From: Dactylosporangium sp. AC04546
GTDB lineage: Bacteria > Actinomycetota > Actinomycetes > Mycobacteriales > Micromonosporaceae
Length of the DNA: 41,871 nucleotides
Assembly: GCF_022095675.1 (NCBI RefSeq)
Contig: NZ_JAHYSG010000106.1
Coordinates: forward strand, 1-41,871
Direction: 5' to 3'
In this document: piece after piece, positions 1 to 8,442 of the stretch
Layout: each line of letters begins with the position of its first letter
Numbering within the stretch: the first letter of the stretch is position 1
Made by a program: the position numbers and the translations under genes
Notes under the pieces: model-generated
Database searches by the model: none
Told to the model about the DNA's origin: nothing
What the model saw: the letters and a program-made list of their open reading frames with translations, nothing else

Positions 1-80
1 ATGTCCTCCTGCGCCGACAGGATCATCCGGAACCCGGCCCGCACCAGCTCCTGATCGTCGACCACCACAACCCGGATCAC
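1..80 (-). CDS. Response regulator, N-terminal fragment (runs off window)
   Basis: Reading down from a GTG at 78-80, the first 26 codons give VIRVVVVDDQELVRAGF followed by RMILSAQED. This is the start of a CheY-like receiver domain: the DD pair is the acidic Mg-binding pocket, and the QELVRAGF stretch is typical of NarL/DesR/LiaR-type regulators. The rest of the receiver and the expected LuxR-type HTH domain lie beyond the left edge. It follows the histidine kinase at 160-1620 on the same strand after a 79-base gap, so the two form a two-component pair. The fold is clear from the sequence; the NarL subclass is inferred from the partner kinase. Confidence 0.85.
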   Translation of the reverse strand, partial: MIRVVVVDDQELVRAGFRMILSAQED

Positions 81-159
81 CGCCCACCCCCGCAGCGCCG
101 CCCACGAAGGACCCGGGCCGCGGCAGCGGGGACCGTCCGGCCGACGGGACGAGCGCGGG

Positions 160-1620
160 TCACGCGGCGGCCGCCCGGGCCAGGGGGATGGTCGCGTCGA
201 CCCGCCAGCCACCGCCCGCGCACGGCCCGACGGTCAAGGCGCCCCCGTGCACGGCGATGCGCTCCCGCATGCCGATCAGCCCGTGCCCGACGTGACGCTC
301 CGGACCTGCCCGGCCAGCGCGCCCAGGCTGACCCGCCTGCCGAACCCGCCCGATGTGGCCCGCTCCGGCTGCGCCGTCGTCCACGGCCTCGATCCGGACG
401 TCGGCGGGGGAGTAGCGCAGCCGCACGGTCAGCACCGCCCCGGGCCCCGCGTGCCGCAGGGCGTTGGTCACCGACTCCTGAACGATCCGGTACGCCGTCA
501 GCTCCTCAGCCGCACTCAACCCCTCCGGACTACCTTCGCGCTCCACCACCACCCGCAGCCCCGCGGAGCCGGCCCGCTCGACGAGCGTGTCGAGCTCCGC
601 CAGCCCGACCCGCCGCCGCCCGAGGTCGACCCCAGTGCTCACCGAGCCAGACCCCGTGCCGAGCGCTCCGCCAAGCTCCACGCCAGACCCTGCGCCATCG
701 CCGGCTCCGAGCTCCGGGTCACGGCCCGTGTTGAAGCCCACGGCGGCTCCCAAGCCAGGCTCCGTGCCCGGCGCGACAGCCGGATCCGCGTTCGCCTCGG
801 CCGCCCGCACGACGGCGGACAGCGGCACGGCGGACGAGGTGGCCGACGAGGCGGCGGTGGACGAGGCGGCGGTGGACGAGGCGGCGGCCGGCGAGGTGGC
901 CGGTAATGGCGGGGGCGAGGCGGCGCGCAGCAGGGACACCACCCGGCGCATGTCGTCCAGAGCCTCGCGCCCCGTCGCGGCGATCGTGGCCAGGGCGGCC
1001 CGGGCCTGCGTGGCCGAGGGGTCGAGCGTGTACGTGGCGCCGTCCGCCTGGACGATCATCACGCTCAGGCTGTGGGCGACGACGTCGTGCAGCTCGCGGG
1101 CGATCGCCGCGCGCTCGTCCGCCGTCGCGAGCCGGGTCAGGTGGTCCCGCTCGCGCTGCAGGGTGGCGTTGCGCTCCTCGAGCGATGCGATATACAGCCG
1201 GCGGGTGCGCACCCCGTGCGCCGTCACCCCCACCGCGACCGTCACCGCGCCGACGACCCAGACGACGGTCCAGAAGTTGCCGGCGCGCCGGTCCTCGGCC
1301 CACGCCCCGAGCAGCACGCCGAGCCCCGCGAACGCCCCGGCCAGGACCGGCCAGCGGCCGCCTGGCCCGTACTTGACCACCGAATACATCGCCACGAGCA
1401 CCGCCACGTCGAACAGCCGGACCATCGGCTGGACGGCCAGGTGGGCGGCGGCCAGCCCGTACACCACGAAGGCCACCGGCACCGCGAACGCCCGGCGCGC
1501 GAGCAGTGCCGCCGCCATGACGAACCCGCAGGCCAGCACCACCGCTCCGGTCGTGCCGCGCTCCATGAGGGCGAGGCACACGATCCCCGCCGCCAGCGCC
1601 CCGTCGAACACCCACCGCAT
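160..1620 (-). CDS. Sensor histidine kinase, HisKA_3/NarL-type, with long low-complexity insert
   Basis: Membrane sensor kinase partnered with the regulator at 1-80. The N-terminal ~140 residues form several hydrophobic membrane segments. A HisKA_3 dimerisation helix follows with the motif ARELHDVVAHSLSV, whose first His is the phospho-acceptor. The HATPase domain has an N-box (YRIVQESVTNALRHA) and a G-box (GHGLIGMRER). Between these lie about 100 residues of Ala/Ser/Gly-rich sequence, encoded partly by tandem repeats near 835-895, and a second Gly/Arg-rich insert sits just before the G-box. Related kinases have only a short linker there. I chose the ATG at 1618-1620 over the in-frame GTG at 1629 because a TAGGGT -10 box at 1628-1633 sits 7 bases upstream, which fits a leaderless mRNA. 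The ligand is unknown. Confidence 0.9.
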   Translation of the reverse strand: MRWVFDGALAAGIVCLALMERGTTGAVVLACGFVMAAALLARRAFAVPVAFVVYGLAAAHLAVQPMVRLFDVAVLVAMYSVVKYGPGGRWPVLAGAFAGLGVLLGAWAEDRRAGNFWTVVWVVGAVTVAVGVTAHGVRTRRLYIASLEERNATLQRERDHLTRLATADERAAIARELHDVVAHSLSVMIVQADGATYTLDPSATQARAALATIAATGREALDDMRRVVSLLRAASPPPLPATSPAAASSTAASSTAASSATSSAVPLSAVVRAAEANADPAVAPGTEPGLGAAVGFNTGRDPELGAGDGAGSGVELGGALGTGSGSVSTGVDLGRRRVGLAELDTLVERAGSAGLRVVVEREGSPEGLSAAEELTAYRIVQESVTNALRHAGPGAVLTVRLRYSPADVRIEAVDDGAAGAGHIGRVRQAGQPGRAGRAGPERHVGHGLIGMRERIAVHGGALTVGPCAGGGWRVDATIPLARAAAA

Positions 1621-1627
1621 GCCGCCC

Positions 1628-1633
1628 ACCCTA
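1628..1633 (-). promoter_or_regulatory. -10 box of leaderless histidine kinase promoter
   Basis: TAGGGT on the minus strand, 7 bases before the ATG at 1620. It overlaps the alternative GTG start (1627-1629), which argues against that start. Confidence 0.5.
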
Positions 1634-1641
1634 GGTCGCCC

Positions 1642-4038
1642 CTACGACAAAACCGCCGACAACGCCGCCCGCCGGGCGGGCAGCACCGCCGCCGCGACCC
1701 CCGCGAGAGCCGCCAGCAGCACGAACAGCCCCAGCCGCCCCACCGGCACCGCGACCAAGGGGTCGACCGCCCCGAAGCCGGCCAGCGTGGTCAGCCAGCC
1801 GTACAGCACGCCGAACGCCACCCCGATCAGCGCCCCCGCGGTCGCCATGAGCAGCGCCTCCACCAGCAGCGTCGCCGCGAGCTGCCGGCGGGTCAGGCCG
1901 AGCGCCCGCAGCAGCGCCGACTCCCGGGCACGCTCCAGCACGGACAGCGACAGCGTGTTCGCGATCCCGACGAGGGCGATGAGCAGCGCGCAGGCCAGCA
2001 GCACCGCGATGATCCCCACCAGTTGGTCGACAGCCGCCTTCCGATCGTCCCGGACGTCGGCCAGGTCGTCGTAGCGCACCAGCGGCGCGTCGGTCAGCGC
2101 CGCGTCGAGCCGCTCGCGCGCCGCCGCCCCAGGCGTGGCCCGGACGAGGATCATGGCCTCAGCGTTGCCGCCGGGAAAGAGCGATGCGAAGTCGCGCGGA
2201 CTGACGACGAGATCGCCGGTCAGGCTGGGGCCCTGGACCGTGGCCGCCACGGTGACGGTGAGCGCCCGCTCGCCGGCCCGCACGGTGAGCCGGTCGCCCG
2301 GCCGGGCGCGCCCGAGCACGTCGGAGGCGGCGGGCACCCGTGCCGTGCCGTCCGCGACGCCGCCGGTGCCCACGAGGACCGACCGGCCGTCGACGACGGC
2401 GTCGGCCTGCCGCACGGCCTCGACCGACGCGAACGCCGGGTCGCCGGACAGCGACGCGGTCACCGACGGCGGGATCGTGGCGCCGTTGACCGCGGGCACG
2501 ACGAGGTAGTCGACCGGGAACGCCCGATCGAGCTGGGCCGTCGCGGTCCGGTCCACGGTCGCGGCGATCGTGCTCCCGCCGGCCATGAGCGCCACCCCGA
2601 TCACCAGCGTCGCCGTGGTCGCCGCGGTCCGGCCCGGGTTGCGCCGGGCGTTGGCGGCCGCGAGCCGGGCCGGCACGCCGAACACGCGGGCGGGCAGCCA
2701 GCCGAGCGCCGCCACTAGCCGGCCCACCAGCAGCGGTGACAGCAGGAGCAACGCCAGGAACGTGCCGGTGCCGCCGGCCATGACCAGCACCATGCCCTCC
2801 TCCGCACCGCGCGCCCGCAGCCCGGCTGCGGTCAGCGCGGCGCCGCCGGCGAGGGCGAGCCCGGCCAGCACGAACGTCCACCGCCGTCGCGGCTCCTCGC
2901 CGGTGATGCGCAGCGCGGCGACCGGCGGCACCCGAGCGGCCCGCAGCGCCGGAACCGCCGCCGACACGACCGTCACCAGCAGGCCCAGTCCGACCGCGAC
3001 GAGCAGTGGCGGCGCGCTGAGCACGGGCCGCCCGCCCGGCAGCCCGAGCAGCGTGCCGCCACGGGCCAGCCCGGCCGCCACCCCGAGCCCGGCGACCGCC
3101 CCGACGAGCGACGCGGCGAGCCCGACGGCGGCCGACTCCAGCAGCACCAGCCGCATCACCTGGCCGCGGCGGGTGCCGACGCAGCGCAGCAGCGCGGTCT
3201 CGCGGATCCGTTGCGTCATCAGGATGTTGAAGGTGTTGAAGATGACGAACCCGGCGACCAGCACGGCCACGGCCGCGAACAGCACGAGCCCGACGAACAC
3301 CCCGCTCAGCTGCCCGGAGGCGGCCCGGGCCAGGTCATGCCGCAACTGCTCACCGGTGCGGAACCGGGCCTGCCCCGGCCCGCCGGCCGCGATGCGGTCG
3401 CGCACCTCACCCGCGTCGGCGCCGGGCCGCAGCGTCGCGACGACCTCCCGGAAGCCGCTCGCCCCGGTCAGCCGCACCAGCTCCGCGCGTGTGAGCACCA
3501 CGGTCGGCGCGCCCCCGGCGCTGTCCACCGTGCCGACGACCCGCAGCTCCTGCCGTGCGCCACCGGCGTCGACCACGACCGCGGTGTCTCCCACGGAGAT
3601 GCCGGTGGCCTCCACGGTGCCGCTGTCAAGAGCGGCCTCACCGCCCCGCGCCGGCAGCCGTCCGGCCCGCAGGTCGAAGCCCCGCAGCGCCGGCACCGAG
3701 CCGGTGTCGACCGCGGCCGGCGGCTCCCCGAACGTCGTGACCGGCTTGCCGTGCCGGTCGAGCAGCGGCAGCGGCGCCGACATCCGCCCGTCCACGTCGG
3801 CGACGCCGGCCGTGTCGCGAACACTGTCCACAGTGGACATCGGCAGGCGTGCGCCGCCGGTCGCCGTCACGGCGACGCCGACGTTGCGGGCGCCCCGTGC
3901 GTACTCGTCGTAGAGCGCGGCCGAGGCCGTGTCCCGGTAGACCAGGATGCCCGCGACGAACGCCACCGACAGCACGATCGCGAGCGCGGTCGGCACGAGC
4001 CGGCGCGGCCGCAGTGAGGAAAGGGCGAGTCTGAGCAC
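1642..4038 (-). CDS. FtsX-like ABC transporter permease, two-domain
   Basis: 798-residue membrane protein of the FtsX/MacB permease class, which exports lipids, peptides or antibiotics with a separate ATPase. The N-terminus has one membrane helix (about residues 13-34). A large extracytoplasmic domain follows, then a block of membrane helices including FNTFNILMTQRIRETALLR, the conserved FtsX coupling region. A second extracytoplasmic/FtsX unit ends the protein, with the related motif ERARESALLRALGLTRRQL. Start is a GTG. No ATP-binding subunit is adjacent on the upstream side; it may lie beyond the left edge, past the response regulator. The kinase begins 22 bases downstream, so this looks like a stress-sensing transporter module such as those answering cell-envelope antibiotics. 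That role is inferred from context only. Confidence 0.88.
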   Translation of the reverse strand: MLRLALSSLRPRRLVPTALAIVLSVAFVAGILVYRDTASAALYDEYARGARNVGVAVTATGGARLPMSTVDSVRDTAGVADVDGRMSAPLPLLDRHGKPVTTFGEPPAAVDTGSVPALRGFDLRAGRLPARGGEAALDSGTVEATGISVGDTAVVVDAGGARQELRVVGTVDSAGGAPTVVLTRAELVRLTGASGFREVVATLRPGADAGEVRDRIAAGGPGQARFRTGEQLRHDLARAASGQLSGVFVGLVLFAAVAVLVAGFVIFNTFNILMTQRIRETALLRCVGTRRGQVMRLVLLESAAVGLAASLVGAVAGLGVAAGLARGGTLLGLPGGRPVLSAPPLLVAVGLGLLVTVVSAAVPALRAARVPPVAALRITGEEPRRRWTFVLAGLALAGGAALTAAGLRARGAEEGMVLVMAGGTGTFLALLLLSPLLVGRLVAALGWLPARVFGVPARLAAANARRNPGRTAATTATLVIGVALMAGGSTIAATVDRTATAQLDRAFPVDYLVVPAVNGATIPPSVTASLSGDPAFASVEAVRQADAVVDGRSVLVGTGGVADGTARVPAASDVLGRARPGDRLTVRAGERALTVTVAATVQGPSLTGDLVVSPRDFASLFPGGNAEAMILVRATPGAAARERLDAALTDAPLVRYDDLADVRDDRKAAVDQLVGIIAVLLACALLIALVGIANTLSLSVLERARESALLRALGLTRRQLAATLLVEALLMATAGALIGVAFGVLYGWLTTLAGFGAVDPLVAVPVGRLGLFVLLAALAGVAAAVLPARRAALSAVLS

Positions 4039-4162
4039 GGCTCGACGCTAGGCGGGCGGCGGGCCGTTCCGCGTCGGACCAGAGCCGTAGTACCCAGGTA
4101 TGAGGCCGGGGCGCCGCCGGAAATTGTCGTACCCCCGGCCTACGGTCGGCGCCATGACAACC

Positions 4163-4411
4163 TCAGATCACATCGGCCACGGCGGCGATCCACTCGGCCG
4201 CCTCCTGCTCGCTGGCGAAGGAGCGGCGGGTCGCGAAGACCGTCGCCGAGCCGCCCACGTTGACGACGAAGGTCACCGCCCAGGTCTGCTGGTCCTTGCG
4301 AAATGTGCGGGCCCGCGTGTCGAGGTGGATCGGGGCGAGCAGCGTGGCGTGGGCCAGGTTGAGGTAGGTCGGCTGCGAGGTCGACATGTCGACCACGGGC
4401 ACGAGTCTCAT
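4163..4411 (-). CDS. Small conserved-type hypothetical protein, 82 aa
   Basis: 82-residue soluble protein beginning MRLVPVVDMSTSQPTYLNLA. Third codon positions are almost all G or C, which marks this strand as the coding one. It looks like a small alpha/beta fold: a central TWAVTFVVNVGG strand pair, then ATRRSFASEQEAAEWIAAVADVI, an amphipathic C-terminal helix. I do not recognise a family. A TAGGGT -10 box at 4418-4423 lies 6 bases before the ATG, so it is probably transcribed alone as a leaderless mRNA. It lies between the FtsX permease and the glucanase leader, and neither neighbour suggests a role. Confidence 0.7.
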   Translation of the reverse strand: MRLVPVVDMSTSQPTYLNLAHATLLAPIHLDTRARTFRKDQQTWAVTFVVNVGGSATVFATRRSFASEQEAAEWIAAVADVI

Positions 4412-4417
4412 GGAACG

Positions 4418-4423
4418 ACCCTA
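4418..4423 (-). promoter_or_regulatory. -10 box of leaderless promoter for the 82-aa gene
   Basis: TAGGGT on the minus strand, 6 bases before the ATG at 4411. Confidence 0.45.
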
Positions 4424-4430
4424 GTCCGTG

Positions 4431-4460
4431 TAAGAAATCTTAGAACTGTCGTAAGAAGTC
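4431..4460. promoter_or_regulatory. Direct repeat TAAGAA(A/G)TC, 21-bp spacing
   Basis: TAAGAAATC at 4431-4439 and TAAGAAGTC at 4452-4460 are repeated at 21 bases, two helical turns. They lie in the only AT-rich patch between the divergent 82-aa gene and the glucanase. The first copy is also part of a palindrome, TAAGAAATCTTA (4431-4442). The layout fits a tandem-binding activator or repressor site for the glucanase promoter; no protein can be assigned. Confidence 0.35.
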
Positions 4461-4513
4461 AACAAAGATGTGTCTAGATGTTGCGTCGACTCCGGGCCGG
4501 GGTTACCGTCCCA

Positions 4514-4648
4514 GATGCACCGCTCCGCCAACCGGTGCATCGACCGAACGCCTCCACCCCCCTGCCTGACCGGGTCAGGCCCCGGACCCCCGTCCCGACC
4601 GCCGACACGGGGGCCTTGGGCGACCCTGTCGGCTCGTCGAAAGCGAGC
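4514..4648 (+). promoter_or_regulatory. Hairpin-rich leader upstream of the glucanase
   Basis: About 135 bases with successive inverted repeats. GATGCACCG (4514-4522) pairs with CGGTGCATC (4533-4541). CCTGACC/GGTCAGG form a palindrome at 4565-4579. GCCGACA and TGTCGGC pair around 4600-4635, and GCTCG/CGAGC flank a short loop just before the start codon (about 4632-4648). If transcribed, this would be a folded 5' untranslated region that could hide the ribosome site. It matches no riboswitch I know. Confidence 0.3.
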
Positions 4649-4652
4649 AATC

Positions 4653-7600
4653 ATGCTCAGGCTCACCCGAAGCGGGCGGACGACCGCCCGAGACACGACC
4701 GGGCCGTCACCCGCCCCGGTCGCGGCGGGGCGGCACTTCCGCCTGCCGCGACCGCGCATCCGGACCGCCGCGCTCGTCGCCGGCACCACGCTGGCCGCCG
4801 CCGGCGTGGCAGTCGCCGTCAGCTCCCCGGCGTTGGCGGCCGCCACCGGCGGCGTCGGGGCGACGCTGCCCTACGTGCAGGTCCAGGCCGAGAACTCGAC
4901 CACCAACGGCACCGTCATCGGCCCCTCGGCGCAGTACAACACGCTCGCCGCCGAGGCGTCCTACCGCAAGGCGGTGACCCTGCAGGGCCAGGGCAAGTAT
5001 GTCGAGTTCACCACGCCCGTGTCGACGAACTCGATCGTCTTCCGCTACAGCATCCCCGACTCCGGCAACGGCTCGGTCTACACGGCGCCGATCTCGCTGT
5101 ACGTCGACGGCACGCGGCAGACCAACTTCACCCTGACGAACGCCTACAGCTGGTATTACGGCGGATACCCGTTCACCAACTCGCCGGGCAGCAACGCCCA
5201 CCACTTCTACGACGAGGTCAACCGGCTCTTCACCCAGACCTACCCGCCCGGGACGAAGTTCCGCCTGCAGGTCGACGCCGACTCGACCGCCTCGTCGTAC
5301 ACCATCGACTTCGCCGACTTCGAGAACGTGAGCGGGCCGCTGTCCCAGCCGGCCGGCTCGGTCTCCATCACCAGCCGCGGCGCCGACCCGACCGGCGTGC
5401 AGGACTCCACCTCGGCGATGAACCAGGCGATCGCCGCCGCCGGCGCGGGCGGCACGGTCTGGATCCCGCCGGGCACGTTCAAGATCCAGGGCCACATCGC
5501 GGTCAACAACGTCACCATCAAGGGTGCCGGCATGTGGCACTCGCGGACCCAGGGCGACCGGATCGGGTTCTACGGCAACTACCCGCCGACCCCGAGCGCC
5601 AACGTGCACCTCGCCGACTTCGCCATCTTCGGCAACGTGCAGGAGCGCAACGACGGCGACCAGGTCAACGGCATCGGCGGCGCGATGAGCAACTCCACCG
5701 TCGACCGGGTCTGGATCGAGCACACCAAGGTCGGCGCCTGGATGGACGGGCCGTTCACCAACCTGGTGTTCAACCAGATGCGGCTGCGCAACTTCACCGC
5801 CGACGCGATCAACTTCCACAACGGCGTCACCAACTCGAAGGTGACCAACTCCGACGTGCGCAACGCCGGCGACGACGGCCTGGCGATGTGGGCCGAGGTC
5901 AACGCCGACGCGAACAACTCGTTCGACCACAACACGGTGCAGTATCCGATCCTGGCCAACGGCATCGCGATCTACGGCGGCCACGACAACGTCGTCGCCG
6001 ACAACAAGGTGATCGACGCCGGCCTGGCGCAGGGCGGCGGCATCCACGTCGGGCAGCGGTTCAACTCGACCCCGCTCGGGCGCACCGACGTGCTGCGCAA
6101 CACGATCATCCGGTCCGGCAGCCTCGACCCCAACTGGAACTTCGGGGTCGGCGCGCTGTGGTTCGACGCCCGGGACGCCGCCATGTCGGGGCTGGTCAAC
6201 GTCGACAACATCCTGATCCAGCAGAGCCCGTTCGAGGCGATCCAGTTCGTCTCCGGATCGAGCATCACCAACGTGCGGATCAACAACGCCACCATCCAGA
6301 ACACCGGCACGTGGGCGATCCAGGAGCAGGTCGGCGGCTCGGCCACGATCAGCAACAGCTCGGCGACCGGCGTCGGGGCGCCGGCCGCGATCTACAACTG
6401 CGGCGTCGGCTTCACCCTGACCGACGGCGGCGGCAACTCCGGCCTGAGCGGCTCGGCGTGCCAGAACATCACCAACCCGGCCTTCCCGCCGTACCTGCCG
6501 GACAACGGCTCCAACATCACCGTCAGCCCCAGCGCCCTCGGCTTCGGCAGCGTCGCCACCGGCGCCACCAGCGCGGCGCAGACGGTGACCGTCACCAACG
6601 GCGGCACCGCGGCGGCGGCCGTGGGCACGATCGCGGTCACCGGCGACTTCGCGCAGACCAGCACCTGCGGCAGCAGCCTCGCCGCCGGCGCGTCCTGCAC
6701 GGTGAGCGTCACGTTCCGCCCGACGGCGGCCGGCGCCCGCACCGGCACGCTCAGCGTCACCGCCGGCGGGGTCACCAGCACGGTGCCGCTGTCCGGCACC
6801 GGCGTCGCCCCCGGTCCGGTGCTCAACGCCAACCCGCAGTCGCTGTCGTTCCCGGCGACCGTCGTCGGCGCGCAGTCGGCCACCCAGACGGTGACCGTGA
6901 CCAACTCGGGCACCACCGCGGCGACGGTCTCCGGCGTCGCGGCGAGCGGGGACTTCAGCCAGACGAACACCTGCTCGTCGCTGGCGGTCGGCGCATCCTG
7001 CACGATCACGGTCCGGTTCGCACCGACGGCGTCCGGCGCCCGCAGCGGTGCCGTCACCGTCACCAGCAACGCGAACAACAGCCCGCTGTCGATCGCTCTG
7101 TCGGGCAGCGGCATTGGCACGAACACCAACATCGCGCTGAACAAGCCGGCCACCGCCTCCAGCCAGGTCAACGGCACCCAGGCGGCGACCACGGCGACCG
7201 ACGGCAACACCGCCACCTACTGGGAGAGCGCCAACAACGCGTTCCCGCAGTGGGTGCAGGTCGACCTCGGCGCGGTGACCAGCATCGGCCGGGTCACGCT
7301 GAAGCTGCCGCCGGCCACGGCCTGGGCCACCCGCACGCAGACGCTGTCGGTGCTGGGGTCCAACGACGGCAACAGCTTCAGCCAGATCGTGGCGCCGGCC
7401 GGGCGGACCTTCGACCCGGCGACGGGCAACACGGTGGACATCACGCTGCCGGCGACGAGCACGCGGTACGTCCGCGTGAACATCACGGCCAACACGGGCT
7501 GGCCGGCGGGGCAGGTGGCCGAGTTTGAGGTGTACCCGTCCGGCGGCACGACGCCGAACGCGCCGACGCTCAGCACGATGCCGAGCTCGCTCACGTTCGG

Positions 7601-8285
7601 TTCGCAGACGGTCGGCAGCACCAGCGCCGCGCAGGCGGTGACCGTGACCAACTCGGGCACCGCGGCGGCGACCGTCACCGGGGTCTCGGTGAGCGGTGAC
7701 TACACGCAGACGAACAACTGCGGCTCGATCGCGGTCGGGGCGTCCTGCGTCGTCAACGTGAGCTTCCGGCCCACCGCGACGGGCACCCGCACCGGCACAC
7801 TTACCATCACCAGCAACGCGTCGAACAGCCCGACGACGGTGTCGCTCACCGGCACCGGCGGCAGCTCGGCGCCGGTGAACCTGGCCGCGGGCCGCCCGAC
7901 GGCGGAGTCGAGCCACGTGCAGGTGTACGCCTCGGCCAACATCACCGACGGCGACCAGGGCAGCTACTGGGAGAGCGCCAACAACGCGTTCCCCCAGTGG
8001 GTCCAGGTCGACCTGGGCAGCGCCCAGTCGGCCTCGCGCATCGTGCTGCAGCTCCCGGCCGGCTGGGGCACCCGCACCCAGCGCATCGAGGTCCTCGGCA
8101 GCACCAGCGGCTCGTCGTGGACCCAGGTGAAGGCCCCGGCCGACTACGTCTTCGACCCGAGCGCCAACAACACCGTCACCATCACGTTCGGCGCGACGAG
8201 TCAGCGCTACTTCCGCCTGCAGTTCTCGTCGAACACGGGCTGGCCGGCCGGCCAGCTCTCCACCCTCCAGGTCTGGACCGCGTAA
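4653..8285 (+). CDS. Secreted GH87-type alpha-1,3-glucanase / mycodextranase with accessory modules
   Basis: 1210-residue secreted polysaccharidase. After an Arg-rich start and hydrophobic segment (about 36-63, ending SSPALAAA) comes a CBM6/35-like module (about 70-205), then a right-handed beta-helix catalytic domain (about 212-600). Three acidic residues, D384, D407 and D408 (TADAINFH and AGDDGLAMW), have the 23+1 spacing I recall for the GH87 catalytic triad of Paenibacillus Agl-FH1. The C-terminal part alternates choice-of-anchor-D/ASH Ig-like domains (about 624-715, 722-815, 968-1068) with two F5/8 type C (CBM32-like) modules (825-965, 1073-1210). It probably attacks alpha-1,3-glucan of fungal walls. 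I chose the ATG at 4653 because the signal peptide follows it; an upstream in-frame ATG at 4470 would add an unlikely Pro-rich extension. GH87 is well supported; the exact substrate is inferred. Confidence 0.85.
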   Translation: MLRLTRSGRTTARDTTGPSPAPVAAGRHFRLPRPRIRTAALVAGTTLAAAGVAVAVSSPALAAATGGVGATLPYVQVQAENSTTNGTVIGPSAQYNTLAAEASYRKAVTLQGQGKYVEFTTPVSTNSIVFRYSIPDSGNGSVYTAPISLYVDGTRQTNFTLTNAYSWYYGGYPFTNSPGSNAHHFYDEVNRLFTQTYPPGTKFRLQVDADSTASSYTIDFADFENVSGPLSQPAGSVSITSRGADPTGVQDSTSAMNQAIAAAGAGGTVWIPPGTFKIQGHIAVNNVTIKGAGMWHSRTQGDRIGFYGNYPPTPSANVHLADFAIFGNVQERNDGDQVNGIGGAMSNSTVDRVWIEHTKVGAWMDGPFTNLVFNQMRLRNFTADAINFHNGVTNSKVTNSDVRNAGDDGLAMWAEVNADANNSFDHNTVQYPILANGIAIYGGHDNVVADNKVIDAGLAQGGGIHVGQRFNSTPLGRTDVLRNTIIRSGSLDPNWNFGVGALWFDARDAAMSGLVNVDNILIQQSPFEAIQFVSGSSITNVRINNATIQNTGTWAIQEQVGGSATISNSSATGVGAPAAIYNCGVGFTLTDGGGNSGLSGSACQNITNPAFPPYLPDNGSNITVSPSALGFGSVATGATSAAQTVTVTNGGTAAAAVGTIAVTGDFAQTSTCGSSLAAGASCTVSVTFRPTAAGARTGTLSVTAGGVTSTVPLSGTGVAPGPVLNANPQSLSFPATVVGAQSATQTVTVTNSGTTAATVSGVAASGDFSQTNTCSSLAVGASCTITVRFAPTASGARSGAVTVTSNANNSPLSIALSGSGIGTNTNIALNKPATASSQVNGTQAATTATDGNTATYWESANNAFPQWVQVDLGAVTSIGRVTLKLPPATAWATRTQTLSVLGSNDGNSFSQIVAPAGRTFDPATGNTVDITLPATSTRYVRVNITANTGWPAGQVAEFEVYPSGGTTPNAPTLSTMPSSLTFGSQTVGSTSAAQAVTVTNSGTAAATVTGVSVSGDYTQTNNCGSIAVGASCVVNVSFRPTATGTRTGTLTITSNASNSPTTVSLTGTGGSSAPVNLAAGRPTAESSHVQVYASANITDGDQGSYWESANNAFPQWVQVDLGSAQSASRIVLQLPAGWGTRTQRIEVLGSTSGSSWTQVKAPADYVFDPSANNTVTITFGATSQRYFRLQFSSNTGWPAGQLSTLQVWTA

Positions 8286-8310
8286 CCAGCACGGCCGGCG
8301 CCAGACTGAC

Positions 8311-8341
8311 GGCTGCCGGGTCCCCCGCGGACCCGGCAGCC
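8311..8341 (+). terminator. Rho-independent-like terminator of the glucanase gene
   Basis: Perfect 13-bp stem (8311-8323 with 8329-8341) around a 5-base loop, 25 bases after the glucanase stop and followed by TTCGTCGTC. The U-tract is poor, as is usual in high-GC actinomycetes. Confidence 0.75.
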
Positions 8342-8361
8342 TTCGTCGTCCCCGGAGCCGC

Positions 8362-8397
8362 GGCAGTGCGGCCGGCAGTGCGGCCGGCAGCGCCGCC
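8362..8397. repeat. 12-bp tandem repeat in intergenic spacer
   Basis: GGCAGTGCGGCC occurs at 8362-8373 and 8374-8385, with a degenerate third copy at 8386-8397. It lies between the terminator and the next promoter; no function is evident. Confidence 0.5.
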
Positions 8398-8429
8398 GGT
8401 GGGGCGGCAGCCGAGGGCCGCGTGCGGGA

Positions 8430-8435
8430 TACAGT
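8430..8435 (+). promoter_or_regulatory. -10 box of leaderless promoter for the 64-aa membrane protein
   Basis: TACAGT, 7 bases before the ATG at 8443. It lies after the upstream in-frame GTG (8422) and so decides the start. Confidence 0.5.
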
Positions 8436-8442
8436 GCGACGT

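Noticed and set aside
4154..4477. Plus-strand ATG at 4154 behind a TACGGT box, antisense to the 82-aa gene
   Set aside because: The box and spacing look like a leaderless start, but third-position GC is much lower than on the minus strand and the product is Arg/Gly/His-rich. An antisense transcript remains possible.
4480..4652. A known riboswitch (for example c-di-AMP or c-di-GMP type) in the glucanase leader
   Set aside because: I could not match the conserved core bases of either class. Only generic hairpins are visible.
5400..6480. Glucanase beta-helix domain as a pectate lyase or polygalacturonase of the pectin locus
   Set aside because: The D-23-DD triad and the N-terminal CBM fit GH87, and the gene lies about 11 kb from the uronate operon with other genes between.
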